This document shows, in pieces, positions 16,801 through 24,740 of a stretch of DNA of 64,000 nucleotides; positions within the stretch are counted from its first letter, which is position 1, and each line of letters starts with the position of its first letter. The position numbers and the translations under genes were made by a program. Source of the DNA: Spirosoma rigui. GTDB taxonomy: Bacteria > Bacteroidota > Bacteroidia > Cytophagales > Spirosomataceae. The stretch covers positions 1,922,001 to 1,986,000 of the forward strand of contig NZ_CP020105.1 of assembly GCF_002067135.1 (NCBI RefSeq). The letters run 5' to 3'. The notes under the pieces were generated by a model. It made no database searches. It was not told the origin of the DNA and saw nothing but the letters and a program-made list of their open reading frames with translations.

Positions 16801-17368
16801 GGGCAGGTTGGCGGGGGTTAATGTGCTTCAGGTGGGTGAAGGGTACAAGGTTGTCGTTCGGGGCTTCAGCAGTATACAGGGAGGAACGAGCCCCATGTTC
16901 TTAATGGATGGAACTCCTATTGATACCACTGCCATGCTGACGTTCAATCCGGGCGATATTGAGCGCGTCGAGTTGCTAAAAAACGCGGGTTCGGCTGGAG
17001 TATACGGGGCTCGTTCGGGTAACGGGGTGATTGCTTTCTATTCCAAACGGTTTCGCCCCGACCAGGTAGCCACCGGAGGTAAAACGACCGTTACCCCCAT
17101 TACCCTCATTGGCTACCCGTCAGTCCAGCGGGAGTTCTACGTACCGCGTTACGACTTGAAAGCCGAAGACGAGCCATCGGCCGACTCCGCGCGCATCGAC
17201 CGCCGGGATGTGCTGTACTGGAAGCCTGTTTTTCAGACCGATAGCCAGGGACGCAGTCAATTGGTCCTGCCGCTCTCCGACGTTGTGAGAACGATACGGG
17301 TTAGGGTGCAGGGCATCACCTCCGAAGGAAGGGCGGTTGTCGGTGAATCACTATTCAGCGTTCAGTAG
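13847..17368 (+). CDS. Large exported protein with TonB-receptor plug but no barrel
   Basis: The protein has 1173 residues and a signal peptide (1-23). A carboxypeptidase-regulatory-like domain lies at about 25-105 (GTVADAATGKAMPFANVYING). A long mixed region follows, then at about 405-490 a macroglobulin-MG2-like beta-sandwich (HVDKPFYTTGDRLWLSAYL, then GTYRLRAYTD) and more beta domains. Near the end, about 958-1068, comes a receptor plug domain (RGRLAGVNVLQ, VVVRGFSSIQGG, FLMDGTPID, GDIERVELLKNAGSAGVYGARSGNGVIAFY). Only about 100 residues follow, far too few for a barrel. Proteins of this build are known in Bacteroidota, but the role is not established. It may work with a separate outer-membrane partner or interact with TonB. 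Confidence 0.75.
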   Translation: MNRWLIISWLTIGLLIRLATATVAQTSTLVGTVADAATGKAMPFANVYINGSTRGTLTNENGAYTLTGVPLGTVELVASFVGYQPQKRVLRLDDSQDKRVNFRLKPSDQTLATVTVRANQKRWQQHLKQFKRQLLGEPFGGQCQIVNSDALRFSEEDGHLKATASEPILIENQALGYRMWYDLLYFDGSSQKVYYAGTSRFEELKAADERQASRYQRNRARAYYGSLRHLMTSLIDSTYEREGFLVYQEDMTKQMAWNRDSRPTLAASVRNRLQPLRIKQLIQPGKLPFERLLLSDRQLVVFYTRATSMYSPYVDARYAYSQIKLPAGRIQMTVDGIVTMPQGMEVQGSLADDRLSTMLPDDWKLTPVEQPTTAPTLAQGKLMPPDARLGRIATAFTERFRTLAPVLFAHVDKPFYTTGDRLWLSAYLLDAASNRRPAGETAIHVDLLAPTGKLVQHQWLRVTDGRAVGDFRLSDTLVSGTYRLRAYTDEDDGQRGPAFERSIAVYNYVQATTPTASEASQPTVDLQLLPEGGRWVVGIPARLGIKLVGPDGRGIAATGRIMNDEGAEVAPFTTNARGMGSVVLTPLAGRTYLAEVIYGNQPRIVPIPRAESDGFSLSADAISDSNRLALTITGTNRPAIDSVYILIQQQGRLVEQRKIQVQNGVARVSLPTTLMPPGLNQITLYDATARPQAERLVFLPDRLPPIRVILNVNKARYQPRGQAIVSINLNDDGLPAVAALSASVTDAEQVPADTAAATIRTHLLLTGELRGWVEHPNEYLSRHDPQALRALDDLLLTQGWRRVTGTPTTDLLGGVSLMGRVLNAKSQPMPGVQVIVASTQKNNTFVQSAGGDERGRFRLAGLAIADTVKLMVQLTDRQLKNLSLRDAHVVLEGPGLSWDPDTARIDPDWAALRAQLAAARTRQESNADLYRDKTVKLLKEVVVKARKLDDRPDDIRRASLHSNADATVLFDDKSPRFANLYEMIRGRLAGVNVLQVGEGYKVVVRGFSSIQGGTSPMFLMDGTPIDTTAMLTFNPGDIERVELLKNAGSAGVYGARSGNGVIAFYSKRFRPDQVATGGKTTVTPITLIGYPSVQREFYVPRYDLKAEDEPSADSARIDRRDVLYWKPVFQTDSQGRSQLVLPLSDVVRTIRVRVQGITSEGRAVVGESLFSVQ

Positions 17369-17370
17369 GA

Positions 17371-17913
17371 CTATTTTGTAGCCCATGCGGGGCTCGGCGT
17401 GCGGGTGTCGAAAAGTTCACTGACGTAGTACTCCCGCCGTGGCCGTTTGTCGCACGCATCATTGTCAATAGGATACCGGCAGGCGGCATAGACGCCGGTA
17501 TCGTCGGGATTCATCAGGCTGGCATACATACCCGCCGGGAAGCGGGTGCTCAGGTGGTCACGTTTGAGCAGGCAGTGCCCCAGTTCGTGCAGGATGAGGC
17601 ATTCCCGTTCATTGGCGCTGGCCTGCTGCCAGCAGCTGGGATCTACACTCAGGGTAATACGGGGCGTTTTTCCTGCTGCCAGCAGGCACTGACCGCAAGC
17701 ACCGGGTTCGGTCGTTTTTCCGAAGGTGATGATCAGGTTGTCCGATTGAACCGTCTGGTTATACTGGCGGGCTAAATTCCGAAAGATCTGCACGTAGGGC
17801 TCTACCTCACCCGGTACGCTATACTGAACCGGTTCCGGAGCAGGAGCCGGCTGGGTTGGCGACTGGCAGCTTAGTGCCATCACCAGCAGCCATAAAACGA
17901 AGGCGGGTCGCAT
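17371..17913 (-). CDS. Lipoprotein with HExxH zinc-peptidase motif
   Basis: This 180-residue predicted lipoprotein (signal ending VMALSC, lipidated Cys16) carries LILHELGHCLLKRDH. His109, Glu110 and His113 form HExxH. The next ligand candidates are Asp119 and His120, so the spacing differs by one from the classical metzincin HExxHxxGxxH. Six or so other cysteines (GACGQC, CW, CR, AC) could form disulfides. A zinc-dependent surface protease is likely but unproven. The start at 17913 is chosen for the signal peptide; the open frame upstream to 18069 runs inside the MFS gene. The stop lies two bases from that of the plug protein. Confidence 0.65.
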   Translation of the reverse strand: MRPAFVLWLLVMALSCQSPTQPAPAPEPVQYSVPGEVEPYVQIFRNLARQYNQTVQSDNLIITFGKTTEPGACGQCLLAAGKTPRITLSVDPSCWQQASANERECLILHELGHCLLKRDHLSTRFPAGMYASLMNPDDTGVYAACRYPIDNDACDKRPRREYYVSELFDTRTPSPAWATK

Positions 17914-17941
17914 GTTGGATAAAGCCGGGTTGTCGTCCGGC

Positions 17942-19192
17942 TTACTCAGTCGGGTTAGCCGCCGGTGGCTGGTAGGCACGGGTTTGACTCGCCAGTATGG
18001 CCACCAGGGCCAGGCAGACAGCAAACCAGCCGAATGGTAACCGCAGGTCGAGCAGGGATAAGGCTCCAAAAATCACCGTTGTGCCAAAACTGGCTACACC
18101 CTGCAGCGCCTGGTTAATGCCGAATACTTCACCCCGGTCATCATCGTTCGTTCCCTGGGCCATAAGTCCTTCGATAAGTCCCTGAATGAGCGACAGCGTC
18201 AGGCAGTCGAGTGTAACCAGGATGTAGAGCCACAACGCCGATACGCCCACAAATCCGTATCCCGCCAATACGGGTGTGCCCAGGGCTGCCAGCCAGATTA
18301 TACCCCGGCGCTGGTTGATCCGGTCGGCGAAGTAGGTATAAAAAACGTAGTTGATACCAACACTCAGGGCCCCAAAATACATGAAAAAGTACGAAATGGC
18401 TTTCGCATCCATGTGCAGGGCACCAAAACTGGCAAACGTGACGAAGTAGAAATAATAGCCGGTACTCATAGTGAGCGCCAGTTGCATGAGCACCAGCCGT
18501 TTCAGACCGGGTTGTTTCCGGTCCTTGTCGGTCAGGCGACCCCAGAGTCGCTGGACGTTGAGCGAGTTGATCAGTTCTGTTTTCAGCGCCTGGGTTGATA
18601 CGCCGGAGGGGTTGGCGTGGGTTTCGCGCAGTGTCCAGCTCAGGAGCATATTTACCGATGATAGGAGTACGGCCATGATGACGACTACCCGTGCCTGATC
18701 GCCTTCTACTACGTCGAAGGTCGTGAGCAGCAGCCCCGAGGCCGCCGGGCCGATCACGAACCCCAGCGATAGGATAGCCCCCTCGATACCCAGGTTTTTG
18801 AATAATTCTTCTTTGGGCGATATGTCGGTAATAGCCGAGCGAACCGTGGCGTACATGCCGTTGGTAAGCCCGTCGCTGAAGCGGTTGGCGAGCTGCGAAC
18901 CCAGCGTAATGGGTAACAGCAGACAATCGGCCAGGAACGTGCCAATGGCGGAGACGATAAAAATGGGCCGGCGTCCATAGCCATCGGAGAGTTTACCCAG
19001 CAAGGGAGCCGAAAAAAGCTGTACGCCCAGAAACAGGGCCGTACCCAGCGCCAGCCACAGTTGCGGTTGAGGCCGTCCCTTTACAAACTCCGGCAGCACC
19101 GGGCCAATGGCTGATCCAACGATGACGTCGATAAAAATGATAGCGTAGATATGGAGCAGTCGGCGATCGCGGGTCGGACGAGGATTCGGCAT
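17942..19192 (-). CDS. Major facilitator superfamily transporter
   Basis: This 416-residue inner-membrane transporter has about 12 hydrophobic segments. The loop 2-3 signature GKLSDGYGRRPIF is typical of drug:H+ antiporters of the TetA type, and there is a longer central loop (about residues 190-225). It could export a drug or metabolite; the substrate is unknown. The ATG at 19192 is preceded by a TACTTTTG element only four bases away, so the start at 19207 is unlikely. The downstream lipoprotein gene follows 28 bases after its stop on the same strand and may be co-transcribed. Confidence 0.85.
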   Translation of the reverse strand: MPNPRPTRDRRLLHIYAIIFIDVIVGSAIGPVLPEFVKGRPQPQLWLALGTALFLGVQLFSAPLLGKLSDGYGRRPIFIVSAIGTFLADCLLLPITLGSQLANRFSDGLTNGMYATVRSAITDISPKEELFKNLGIEGAILSLGFVIGPAASGLLLTTFDVVEGDQARVVVIMAVLLSSVNMLLSWTLRETHANPSGVSTQALKTELINSLNVQRLWGRLTDKDRKQPGLKRLVLMQLALTMSTGYYFYFVTFASFGALHMDAKAISYFFMYFGALSVGINYVFYTYFADRINQRRGIIWLAALGTPVLAGYGFVGVSALWLYILVTLDCLTLSLIQGLIEGLMAQGTNDDDRGEVFGINQALQGVASFGTTVIFGALSLLDLRLPFGWFAVCLALVAILASQTRAYQPPAANPTE

Positions 19193-19196
19193 AGGA

Positions 19197-19204
19197 CAAA
19201 AGTA
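19197..19204 (-). promoter_or_regulatory. -7-like element directly before the MFS gene
   Basis: The minus strand reads TACTTTTG, matching TAnnTTTG, and then TCCT before the ATG at 19192. The context TTTGTCCTATG closely copies that of the SDR gene (TTTGTCCCATG). A leaderless or near-leaderless mRNA is suggested. Confidence 0.45.
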
Positions 19205-19301
19205 CACTTATTTCCGCCCGCTTCTTCTGGCTTTTGTACCGGTACTAGTGGTGGTGGACTAACACATACCTTACGGCGAAGAGGCCAGGGTATAGTACAA
19301 A

Positions 19302-19340
19302 AAAAGGAGCGACGGGAAATCACTTCTCGTCGCTCCTTTT
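19302..19340. terminator. Bidirectional intrinsic terminator
   Basis: AAAAGGAGCGACG (19302-19314) and CGTCGCTCCTTTT (19328-19340) form a 13-bp stem with a 13-base loop; A- and T-runs flank it on both strands. On the minus strand it would end transcription of the lipoprotein gene at 19396-20373. Confidence 0.75.
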
Positions 19341-19395
19341 GCCACAGCGTCAGGTGTATGTAATCAATGCTTGCCTATGTACCAGCAACAGGGAC

Positions 19396-20373
19396 TTAGT
19401 TTAAATAGGTTGGATCGCAGGGGTTGAGACCATCGGTGTATAGATCATCGCAATGGTTGTTGCATATCCAGTTACCTACGTTTTTGATCGCCGTTTTTAC
19501 TTCTGTTGGTACGGGGTATGTTTTCTTGAAAATGTCTGGGTTAGCAACGCCACTGACAATGAGCTGTTTGCCAGTCAGAAAAGCATCCAGGGTTTTCACG
19601 GAGGCAAGAATGGGGGCTGGGATGTAATCATTGGCGCCATAGTTAAGACGCATAGCGGCCAGTTGTGTAAATGCATTAGACACGCTGGCATTTCCTTTGG
19701 AGCCACGTGCATTGAATATAGTTACACCTTCTGGCTTCGTGTAGGAAGCGCCACCAATTATAAGTACGGCAGCATCGCCCCCTCCCCAAGTGATGCCGGG
19801 CTTTTTAAACCAGTATCCTTGGGAGAAAGCGCAGGGGGCTGGCGGAGGAACATCGGTACAAGCACCCGGCGTATCGATCACATCGGTATAAAGGATGGGG
19901 GTACCCGACTCCTTCTGGACAACCGTAACACCGTTTGGAGAAGTTGAGGCATTGACCGTAGTGTTAAAGGAGATAAACCACGTCTGGCTGCCCAACCCAC
20001 TAATGTTAGTGATTGCTACCTGGTTGCCATCAATACTTTTAACTAAAGCACCACCCACGGGTGTTCCTGCCTTATTATCCTTAATCACGGTGATTGATGC
20101 AGCCTCAACATTACCGGCCAGACACTCACCTAAAGGAATATAAACGGCTTCCAGATTATCATTGCCGTTGACATCTCTTGATAGGGAGTAAGACCATGTA
20201 TAGGTTCCTGCATTTTGTGTTACGCCTAAAAAGGTCAGGTTGTACCCTGAACCACTTATTAATTTGGCTGATCGGTTTTTGTCGGGAGTGGGTTGTAACT
20301 CCCGGGTTGGCTGGCAGCGCTGAAAAAGCACAAAAGCCATCAAAAATAGGCCTACGTATGCGATTGTTTTCAT
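19396..20373 (-). CDS. Low-GC surface lipoprotein with SQGYWF motif
   Basis: This 325-residue predicted lipoprotein has a hydrophobic signal followed by FVLFQRC, giving Cys20 as lipidation site. The first half (about 40-180) is beta-rich (YNLTFLGVTQNAGTYTWSYSLS, then VAITNISGLGSQTWFISFN). The second half opens with CAFSQGYWFKKPGITWGGG, which resembles the Cys-x-x-(T/S)-(P/Q)-G-Y-W-K segment found in various exported proteins of unknown function. It ends with a Cys-rich tail (NWICNNHCDD, NPCDP). Its G+C content is visibly lower than that of its neighbours, as in the adjoining AT-rich region, so it may be acquired. Function unknown. Confidence 0.65.
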   Translation of the reverse strand: MKTIAYVGLFLMAFVLFQRCQPTRELQPTPDKNRSAKLISGSGYNLTFLGVTQNAGTYTWSYSLSRDVNGNDNLEAVYIPLGECLAGNVEAASITVIKDNKAGTPVGGALVKSIDGNQVAITNISGLGSQTWFISFNTTVNASTSPNGVTVVQKESGTPILYTDVIDTPGACTDVPPPAPCAFSQGYWFKKPGITWGGGDAAVLIIGGASYTKPEGVTIFNARGSKGNASVSNAFTQLAAMRLNYGANDYIPAPILASVKTLDAFLTGKQLIVSGVANPDIFKKTYPVPTEVKTAIKNVGNWICNNHCDDLYTDGLNPCDPTYLN

Positions 20374-21377
20374 GAACTTGGAATTTATAGGGTAGATAGT
20401 TTAACTGTTAATAATTAATTGATGCAGGCGATGGGTACACATCGGCCATTAGTTCGCCTGGTTAGACTATTTTACTCGGCTGGTAGTCAATGATAGACGG
20501 CGAGACGAGTGCTTGGTCAGTTTGATATTTTCCAATCGGGTAAACTTTCCCGTACTATCGGCTAACCTGTATTCTTGTTTGGTAAAGATCGATTAATACA
20601 TGCCAGATTCATTTTGCCAGTAATTTCTTCGCTAGACTACTTATTTCGTCTAGTGGTGCCATGATTCAATTGTAGTCAAACATAAACGATTTGGCTATCG
20701 GTAATGGCGATTTACTGGTGTACATGCACTAAAAAAAACGTTTGTGGATAGCACGGAAATAACGTTTGCACGTCTGCAAGCCAGTGAATCGATTTTGTAA
20801 ACTTACATTCTTTGATTAATTAAGCAAAAAGCTTGCCTGCCTTCCCAATCTGATATTATTTCGTAGAGAATAGTACTGATTTGATTATTTTTCTGGCAAT
20901 AATTTTATTATACAAACAATTGATATGCAGTAGTTTAAGTGCGGAAGTGGCTGCTAAGTTGGTAAGTAGCTAATGAATTTTAACGGGAACGTGTATGTTC
21001 CTTAATTAATATGTAGAATTGCGTGATCTTTTCAATCTAATTCACGTTGAGTTTGCTTACTAGTGTGTCAATTTTATTATCTAATCAAGTGGGTCAGCTA
21101 ATGTGCCGCTTAATAGATAACTAGTATTTTTTAAGTTTACATGTATGGTGTGTAAATAGATACTGATTCATGATAAATTGTTTTTGGTCGCAAAATGATG
21201 TCTGTAATTTATAATGCGTGATTAGCTTTGTAAAGTTGATTGGTTTAGATTATTTTTTCGGCTAACAGCATTTTAATTAATTTTTAATGATTGATTTATT
21301 CTGGTCAATATTTAAGTAATCATCTATCGTAGTGCATGAACTGACTAGTTGTCTGGTAAAAATTTCAATAAAAAATC
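20374..21377. other. AT-rich region without a gene
   Basis: About 1 kb with no credible ORF. Composition is markedly AT-rich, with some 60-base lines near one-fifth G+C (for example 21241-21300), and TTAATTAA-type runs. I see no tRNA, no direct-repeat target duplication and no transposase remnant. It may contain the promoter of the 19396-20373 lipoprotein gene and decayed mobile DNA. Confidence 0.6.
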
Positions 21378-21442
21378 GGTCGGCTATGATTATCTATAAA
21401 AACTAATATTTCTATGGTTTTTATAGATAATCATAGCCGACC
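21378..21442. terminator. Perfect 26-bp hairpin
   Basis: Left arm 21378-21403 and right arm 21417-21442 are perfect reverse complements over 26 bases around a 13-base loop. It begins 44 bases after the stop of the transposase-like gene. It may be its terminator or a remnant of element-end structure. The arm starts GGTCGGCTATGATTATC. Confidence 0.6.
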
Positions 21443-21486
21443 ATTGAGCATAATATTAATATTTTTTCGTGATAGTTTCTGCTCGA

Positions 21487-21894
21487 TTATTTCCCCGTTC
21501 GGCGCTGCTGCTTTCGTAAACTCCAGCCCGCTTTCTTCAGCAATCGACCTACTTGCGAAGGATCGTAGCTAACATTGAATTGCTTCTTGATGAGTTCATT
21601 GATGCGATGTCGGGTCCAGATACCATCGTCAAAGCCGTGGTGAGTTGCCCCCTTATCGAGTTCAATGACTAACTCAGTTAACTGGTTGGTAGTCAGTCGG
21701 CAGGGCGGTCCCTGTGGCTTGCGCCATACCAGTCCGGACTGGCCATCCTGCCTGTATTTTTTGAGCGTCCGGCTAACCCAGCCTTCTGTCAGCCCTAAAG
21801 CCTGGGCAATGGCAACCTGTTTCCAGCCTGCTTCTTTGAGCGTAGCGCAACGTCGACGTAGTAATTCGTAGTCGGATGGTTTATAAGCGATCAT
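21487..21894 (-). pseudogene. IS630-type transposase N-terminal fragment
   Basis: The product is 135 residues. It has a helix-turn-helix (LKEAGWKQVAIAQALGLTEGWVSRTLKKYR) and then the winged-helix segment of IS630/Tc1-type transposases (WTRHRINELIKKQFNVSYDPSQVGRLLKKAGWSL). It stops at QRRTGK, where the DDE catalytic domain should begin, and no DDE sequence follows before the hairpin at 21442. It is therefore either the first ORF of a decayed insertion sequence that used frameshifting, or a domesticated stand-alone DNA-binding protein. The ATG at 21894 gives MIAYKPSDYELLRRR, the usual start of this type. Confidence 0.7.
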
Positions 21895-22307
21895 GGTGGG
21901 ATAGGCAATCAACACTACTGCTGGCTCGCGCACCAAAATGGGCTAACCAGGCTATGCACACAAAGTAATAGTCAGGGTAAAATTACTACGTATAGCGATC
22001 TGTAGTTGCCTGTAAATTAGTTTATTGTCATTTTAAATTGATGCCTGATTAGTCGAATGTTAGTTGGTATATACTTAGGGGCGGGTTGGTCGTATGTCTC
22101 TTCAGGCAAATAGATACAATCGGTTCGTTCCGCTACGTAGGTCACACAGGCCGTAGCCCGTGAACGGTATTGGTTAGGCATACTCGTTTTGGGTAAATTG
22201 GCAGGGTGAACGTGAACTTCTCGGCAGATCACGGCATGAACGAGACCGCTGGTTCGAAAACAGCTTGTTTCCGTTGCAACTTTAGGCTGGTTTTAGTTGG
22301 TTGCTGT
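21895..22307. other. Intergenic region before the bestrophin gene
   Basis: Four hundred bases between divergent genes, still lower in G+C on its left side. A minus-strand frame from ATG 22181 to 22017 could encode 54 residues (start MPNQYRSRATACVTY), but it has no recognisable domain and no supporting signal. It should also hold the promoters for both flanking genes; none is clear. Confidence 0.4.
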
Positions 22308-23183
22308 ATGGTTGATTACAATTCCAGAGATTGGTTACATACAATCTTTTCACTCCACAAAGGCGATACGGCCCGTAAACTGGGTTTTGTGCTGTTCGGG
22401 ATGCTGGCTTACTGCACAGCTGTGGCGTACTTTATTATCGAATACGTTCATCCCGGCCCCGAATCCGATTTGAAAAATATTGCCATTATGCACTCGCTGC
22501 TCGGGTTCGTAATCTCTACCTTGCTGGTATTTCGCACCAATACGGCCTATGACCGCTGGTGGGAGGGACGCAAGGCCTGGGGAAGTCTCACGAATAATTC
22601 GCGCAACCTGGCCATCAAACTGGCGCATATCCTGGCCGATCAGGAAGAGGACCGGCATTTTTTTCGGGCCATGATCCCCAACTACGCTTACGCGCTGAAA
22701 AATCACCTGCGCGGTGTTGCCCAGCCCAGCGAATGGGAAGCCTGCCCCGGCTTCGATCCGGCCAGCATCGACGTAAAACGGCACCAGCCTAACCAGATTG
22801 CGACAAGGCTGTTCGGCAAGATGGACGAACTCTACCAGCGGGGGGTGTTGCGACCGGAACACCTGCTCGTCTTAAACGCCGAATTTCAATCGTTTACCGA
22901 CATTTGCGGTATCTGCGAACGGATTCATACCACGCCCATCCCGTATTCGTATTCGTCGTTCCTGAAAAAATTCGTTGCGCTTTATTGCCTCACCCTCCCC
23001 ATTGGTTACGTCCTGTCGCTGCATTACTGGGTGGTACCGGTGGTGTTAATTGTCTTCTACGTATTGACGAGTCTGGAACTGATTGCAGAAGAAATCGAAG
23101 ATCCCTTCGGTACGGACGATAACGACCTTCCCACCGACCGGATGTCGGCAAATATTCGGATCGCGGTGGGCGACTTGCTGTAA
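22308..23183 (+). CDS. Bestrophin-like anion channel (UPF0187)
   Basis: This 291-residue inner-membrane protein of the bestrophin/UPF0187 family has IEYVHPGP, FVISTLLVFRTNTAYDRWWEGRKAWG (the strongly conserved RxNxAYDRWWEGR block), then TTPIPYSYSSFLKKFVALYCLTLPIGY and LELIAEEIEDPFGTDDNDLPTDRMSANI, the conserved acidic end. Bacterial homologues form pentameric ion channels. The ATG at 22308 (MVDYNSRDWLHTIFSLHKGD) is chosen; longer frames to 22206 start in non-coding sequence. The MATE gene follows 79 bases later on the same strand. Confidence 0.88.
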   Translation: MVDYNSRDWLHTIFSLHKGDTARKLGFVLFGMLAYCTAVAYFIIEYVHPGPESDLKNIAIMHSLLGFVISTLLVFRTNTAYDRWWEGRKAWGSLTNNSRNLAIKLAHILADQEEDRHFFRAMIPNYAYALKNHLRGVAQPSEWEACPGFDPASIDVKRHQPNQIATRLFGKMDELYQRGVLRPEHLLVLNAEFQSFTDICGICERIHTTPIPYSYSSFLKKFVALYCLTLPIGYVLSLHYWVVPVVLIVFYVLTSLELIAEEIEDPFGTDDNDLPTDRMSANIRIAVGDLL

Positions 23184-23262
23184 ACGACAGAAAATGAGGG
23201 TTGGCGGCATCGTTTTCTGCGGTCGTCTGTTACCTTCGTGGCCCGTTTTTTTCAGCCCCTGT

Positions 23263-24648
23263 ATGCATCCCGCCAACCAGCCTGCTATCAGCGATTTGGG
23301 CCATGCCCCCGTTCAATCACTGTTTTTTCGGTTCTACGTACCCAGTCTGGTGAGCATGGCGTCCATAGCATTTCACCAGATCATCAATGGTATCATTCTG
23401 GGGCAGCAGCTTGGCAAGGAGGCTCTAGCTGCGATCAGTTTGTACACGCCGGTTTTATTTTTCTGTATTGCTTTTGTACTGGCCGTAATGATTGGGGGCG
23501 GCATCCTGTTTTCCAGAAATGCAGGGGCGCAGCGGTACGGTGACGCGCAGCGGGTATTTCGCTTTTGTACAACGCTGGTCGTACTCGTAACCGGGCTGGT
23601 TGCGCTGAGTGCCCCGTTTATCACATCCTTCCTTGTTGGTCAGCTGGCCGCTGGTCAGTCACCGCTCATTGTTCAGTACACGACCGAGTGTGCGCTCTGG
23701 AACCTCCTTTTTCTGCCAGCCTTCGGGCTGCGGGTGCTCTGGGGCGGCTTTCTCTCGAACGATAATGGGCCGGATGTATCGCGCAACGCCAGTTTGCTGT
23801 CGGCGTTGGTCAACATTGCGCTCGACGTGCTGCTGGTCATCGTTTTCCCGTTTGGGGTGGCCGGGGCGGCTATTGCTACGGGTCTGGCGCTGCTGGCCGG
23901 TCTGGCGTATCTTGTCGTACGTATCCGAAATCGCAGTGGGCATATCGATCTTCACCAGTTTCGATTCACGCTTCAGTTGGCCGATTGGCGCGAGCTGCTG
24001 CGGCTGGGCTTTCCGTCGGTGGTATCGGAATTATCGGTGGCGGTCGGCTTTCTACTCCTGAACTGGACTCTGCTTCCTTACGGTACCCTGGCGGTGTCGG
24101 CTTTTGGCGTCGTGAATTTATTGAGTAATCTGTTCCTGCGTCTCTTTACCGCGTCAATGCTGGCCGTTCAGCCGATCATGGCGTTCAATATCGGGGCCCG
24201 GCACCCGCGTCGGGTTCTTGAAACACTGCGATTTGCGCTGGTTTTCTGCTTCGCGCTGGGTGTTGTAGTCGTCCTGATCGGTACCTTCCTGGCCGATTTT
24301 ATGGTTGGTGTCGTAGCCGGAAAGGAGTCGGCTGCGTTCAGGCTGGTGGCTACCCGGGCTATAGGCCTTTCGTTCCTGCTGTTCCTGGCAACGGGCGCCA
24401 ATTATTGTCTGGTCATGTACCTCCAAATCATTGGCAAATCGGTGCTGTCAACGGCGATCAACATAACGCGGGGCTTTGCGCTGATTGCGTTGTTCCTGTA
24501 CGCACTTCCCACCATGTTCCACCTCAACGGCGTATGGCTGGCACGGCCACTCGCTGAGATTAGCCTGCTGCTCGGCCTGAGTGGTTACCTCTGGCTTCGG
24601 CGGGGCGTGTTCTTCAGCGAAGAAGCCATTTTGAAGAGGGCGTCGTAA
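23263..24648 (+). CDS. MATE family efflux transporter
   Basis: This 461-residue inner-membrane exporter has about 12 hydrophobic segments in two pseudo-symmetric halves. The N-half starts LFFRFYVPSLVSMASIAFHQIINGIILGQQLGKEALAAISLYTP, a MATE-type first two helices, and ALLSALVNIALDVLLVIVFPFGVAGAAIATGLA is the characteristic mid-protein segment. It would export cationic drugs or metabolites with Na+ or H+ coupling. The ATG at 23263 fits; the long open frame from 23083 overlaps the bestrophin gene and is not used. A strong hairpin follows. Confidence 0.87.
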   Translation: MHPANQPAISDLGHAPVQSLFFRFYVPSLVSMASIAFHQIINGIILGQQLGKEALAAISLYTPVLFFCIAFVLAVMIGGGILFSRNAGAQRYGDAQRVFRFCTTLVVLVTGLVALSAPFITSFLVGQLAAGQSPLIVQYTTECALWNLLFLPAFGLRVLWGGFLSNDNGPDVSRNASLLSALVNIALDVLLVIVFPFGVAGAAIATGLALLAGLAYLVVRIRNRSGHIDLHQFRFTLQLADWRELLRLGFPSVVSELSVAVGFLLLNWTLLPYGTLAVSAFGVVNLLSNLFLRLFTASMLAVQPIMAFNIGARHPRRVLETLRFALVFCFALGVVVVLIGTFLADFMVGVVAGKESAAFRLVATRAIGLSFLLFLATGANYCLVMYLQIIGKSVLSTAINITRGFALIALFLYALPTMFHLNGVWLARPLAEISLLLGLSGYLWLRRGVFFSEEAILKRAS

Positions 24649-24687
24649 CCAATTCGCGTTAGAGATTCGCTTACGTAGCGTGATCAC

Positions 24688-24735
24688 CCGGCGGACTAAC
24701 GGCCGCGTTACGTAATGGGGCCGTCAGTCCGCCGG
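24688..24735. terminator. Hairpin with GTTAC-GTAAT apex
   Basis: The 17-base arms CCGGCGGACTAACGGCC (24688-24704) and 24719-24735 pair with one mismatch. Inside, GTTACGTAATGG lies at the apex, resembling the apices at 35409-35433 and 55675-55699. It lies between convergent genes (MATE and GNAT), so a bidirectional terminator role is natural. Confidence 0.6.
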
Positions 24736-24740
24736 ATAAT

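Noticed and set aside
21378-21442. 26-bp hairpin as terminal inverted repeats of an insertion sequence
   Set aside because: Both arms lie together on the same side of the transposase fragment with a 13-base loop, so they do not bracket an element; a terminator is more likely.
22017-22181. Possible 54-residue minus-strand protein before the bestrophin gene
   Set aside because: No domain, no export signal and no promoter; kept only as a remark on the intergenic region.
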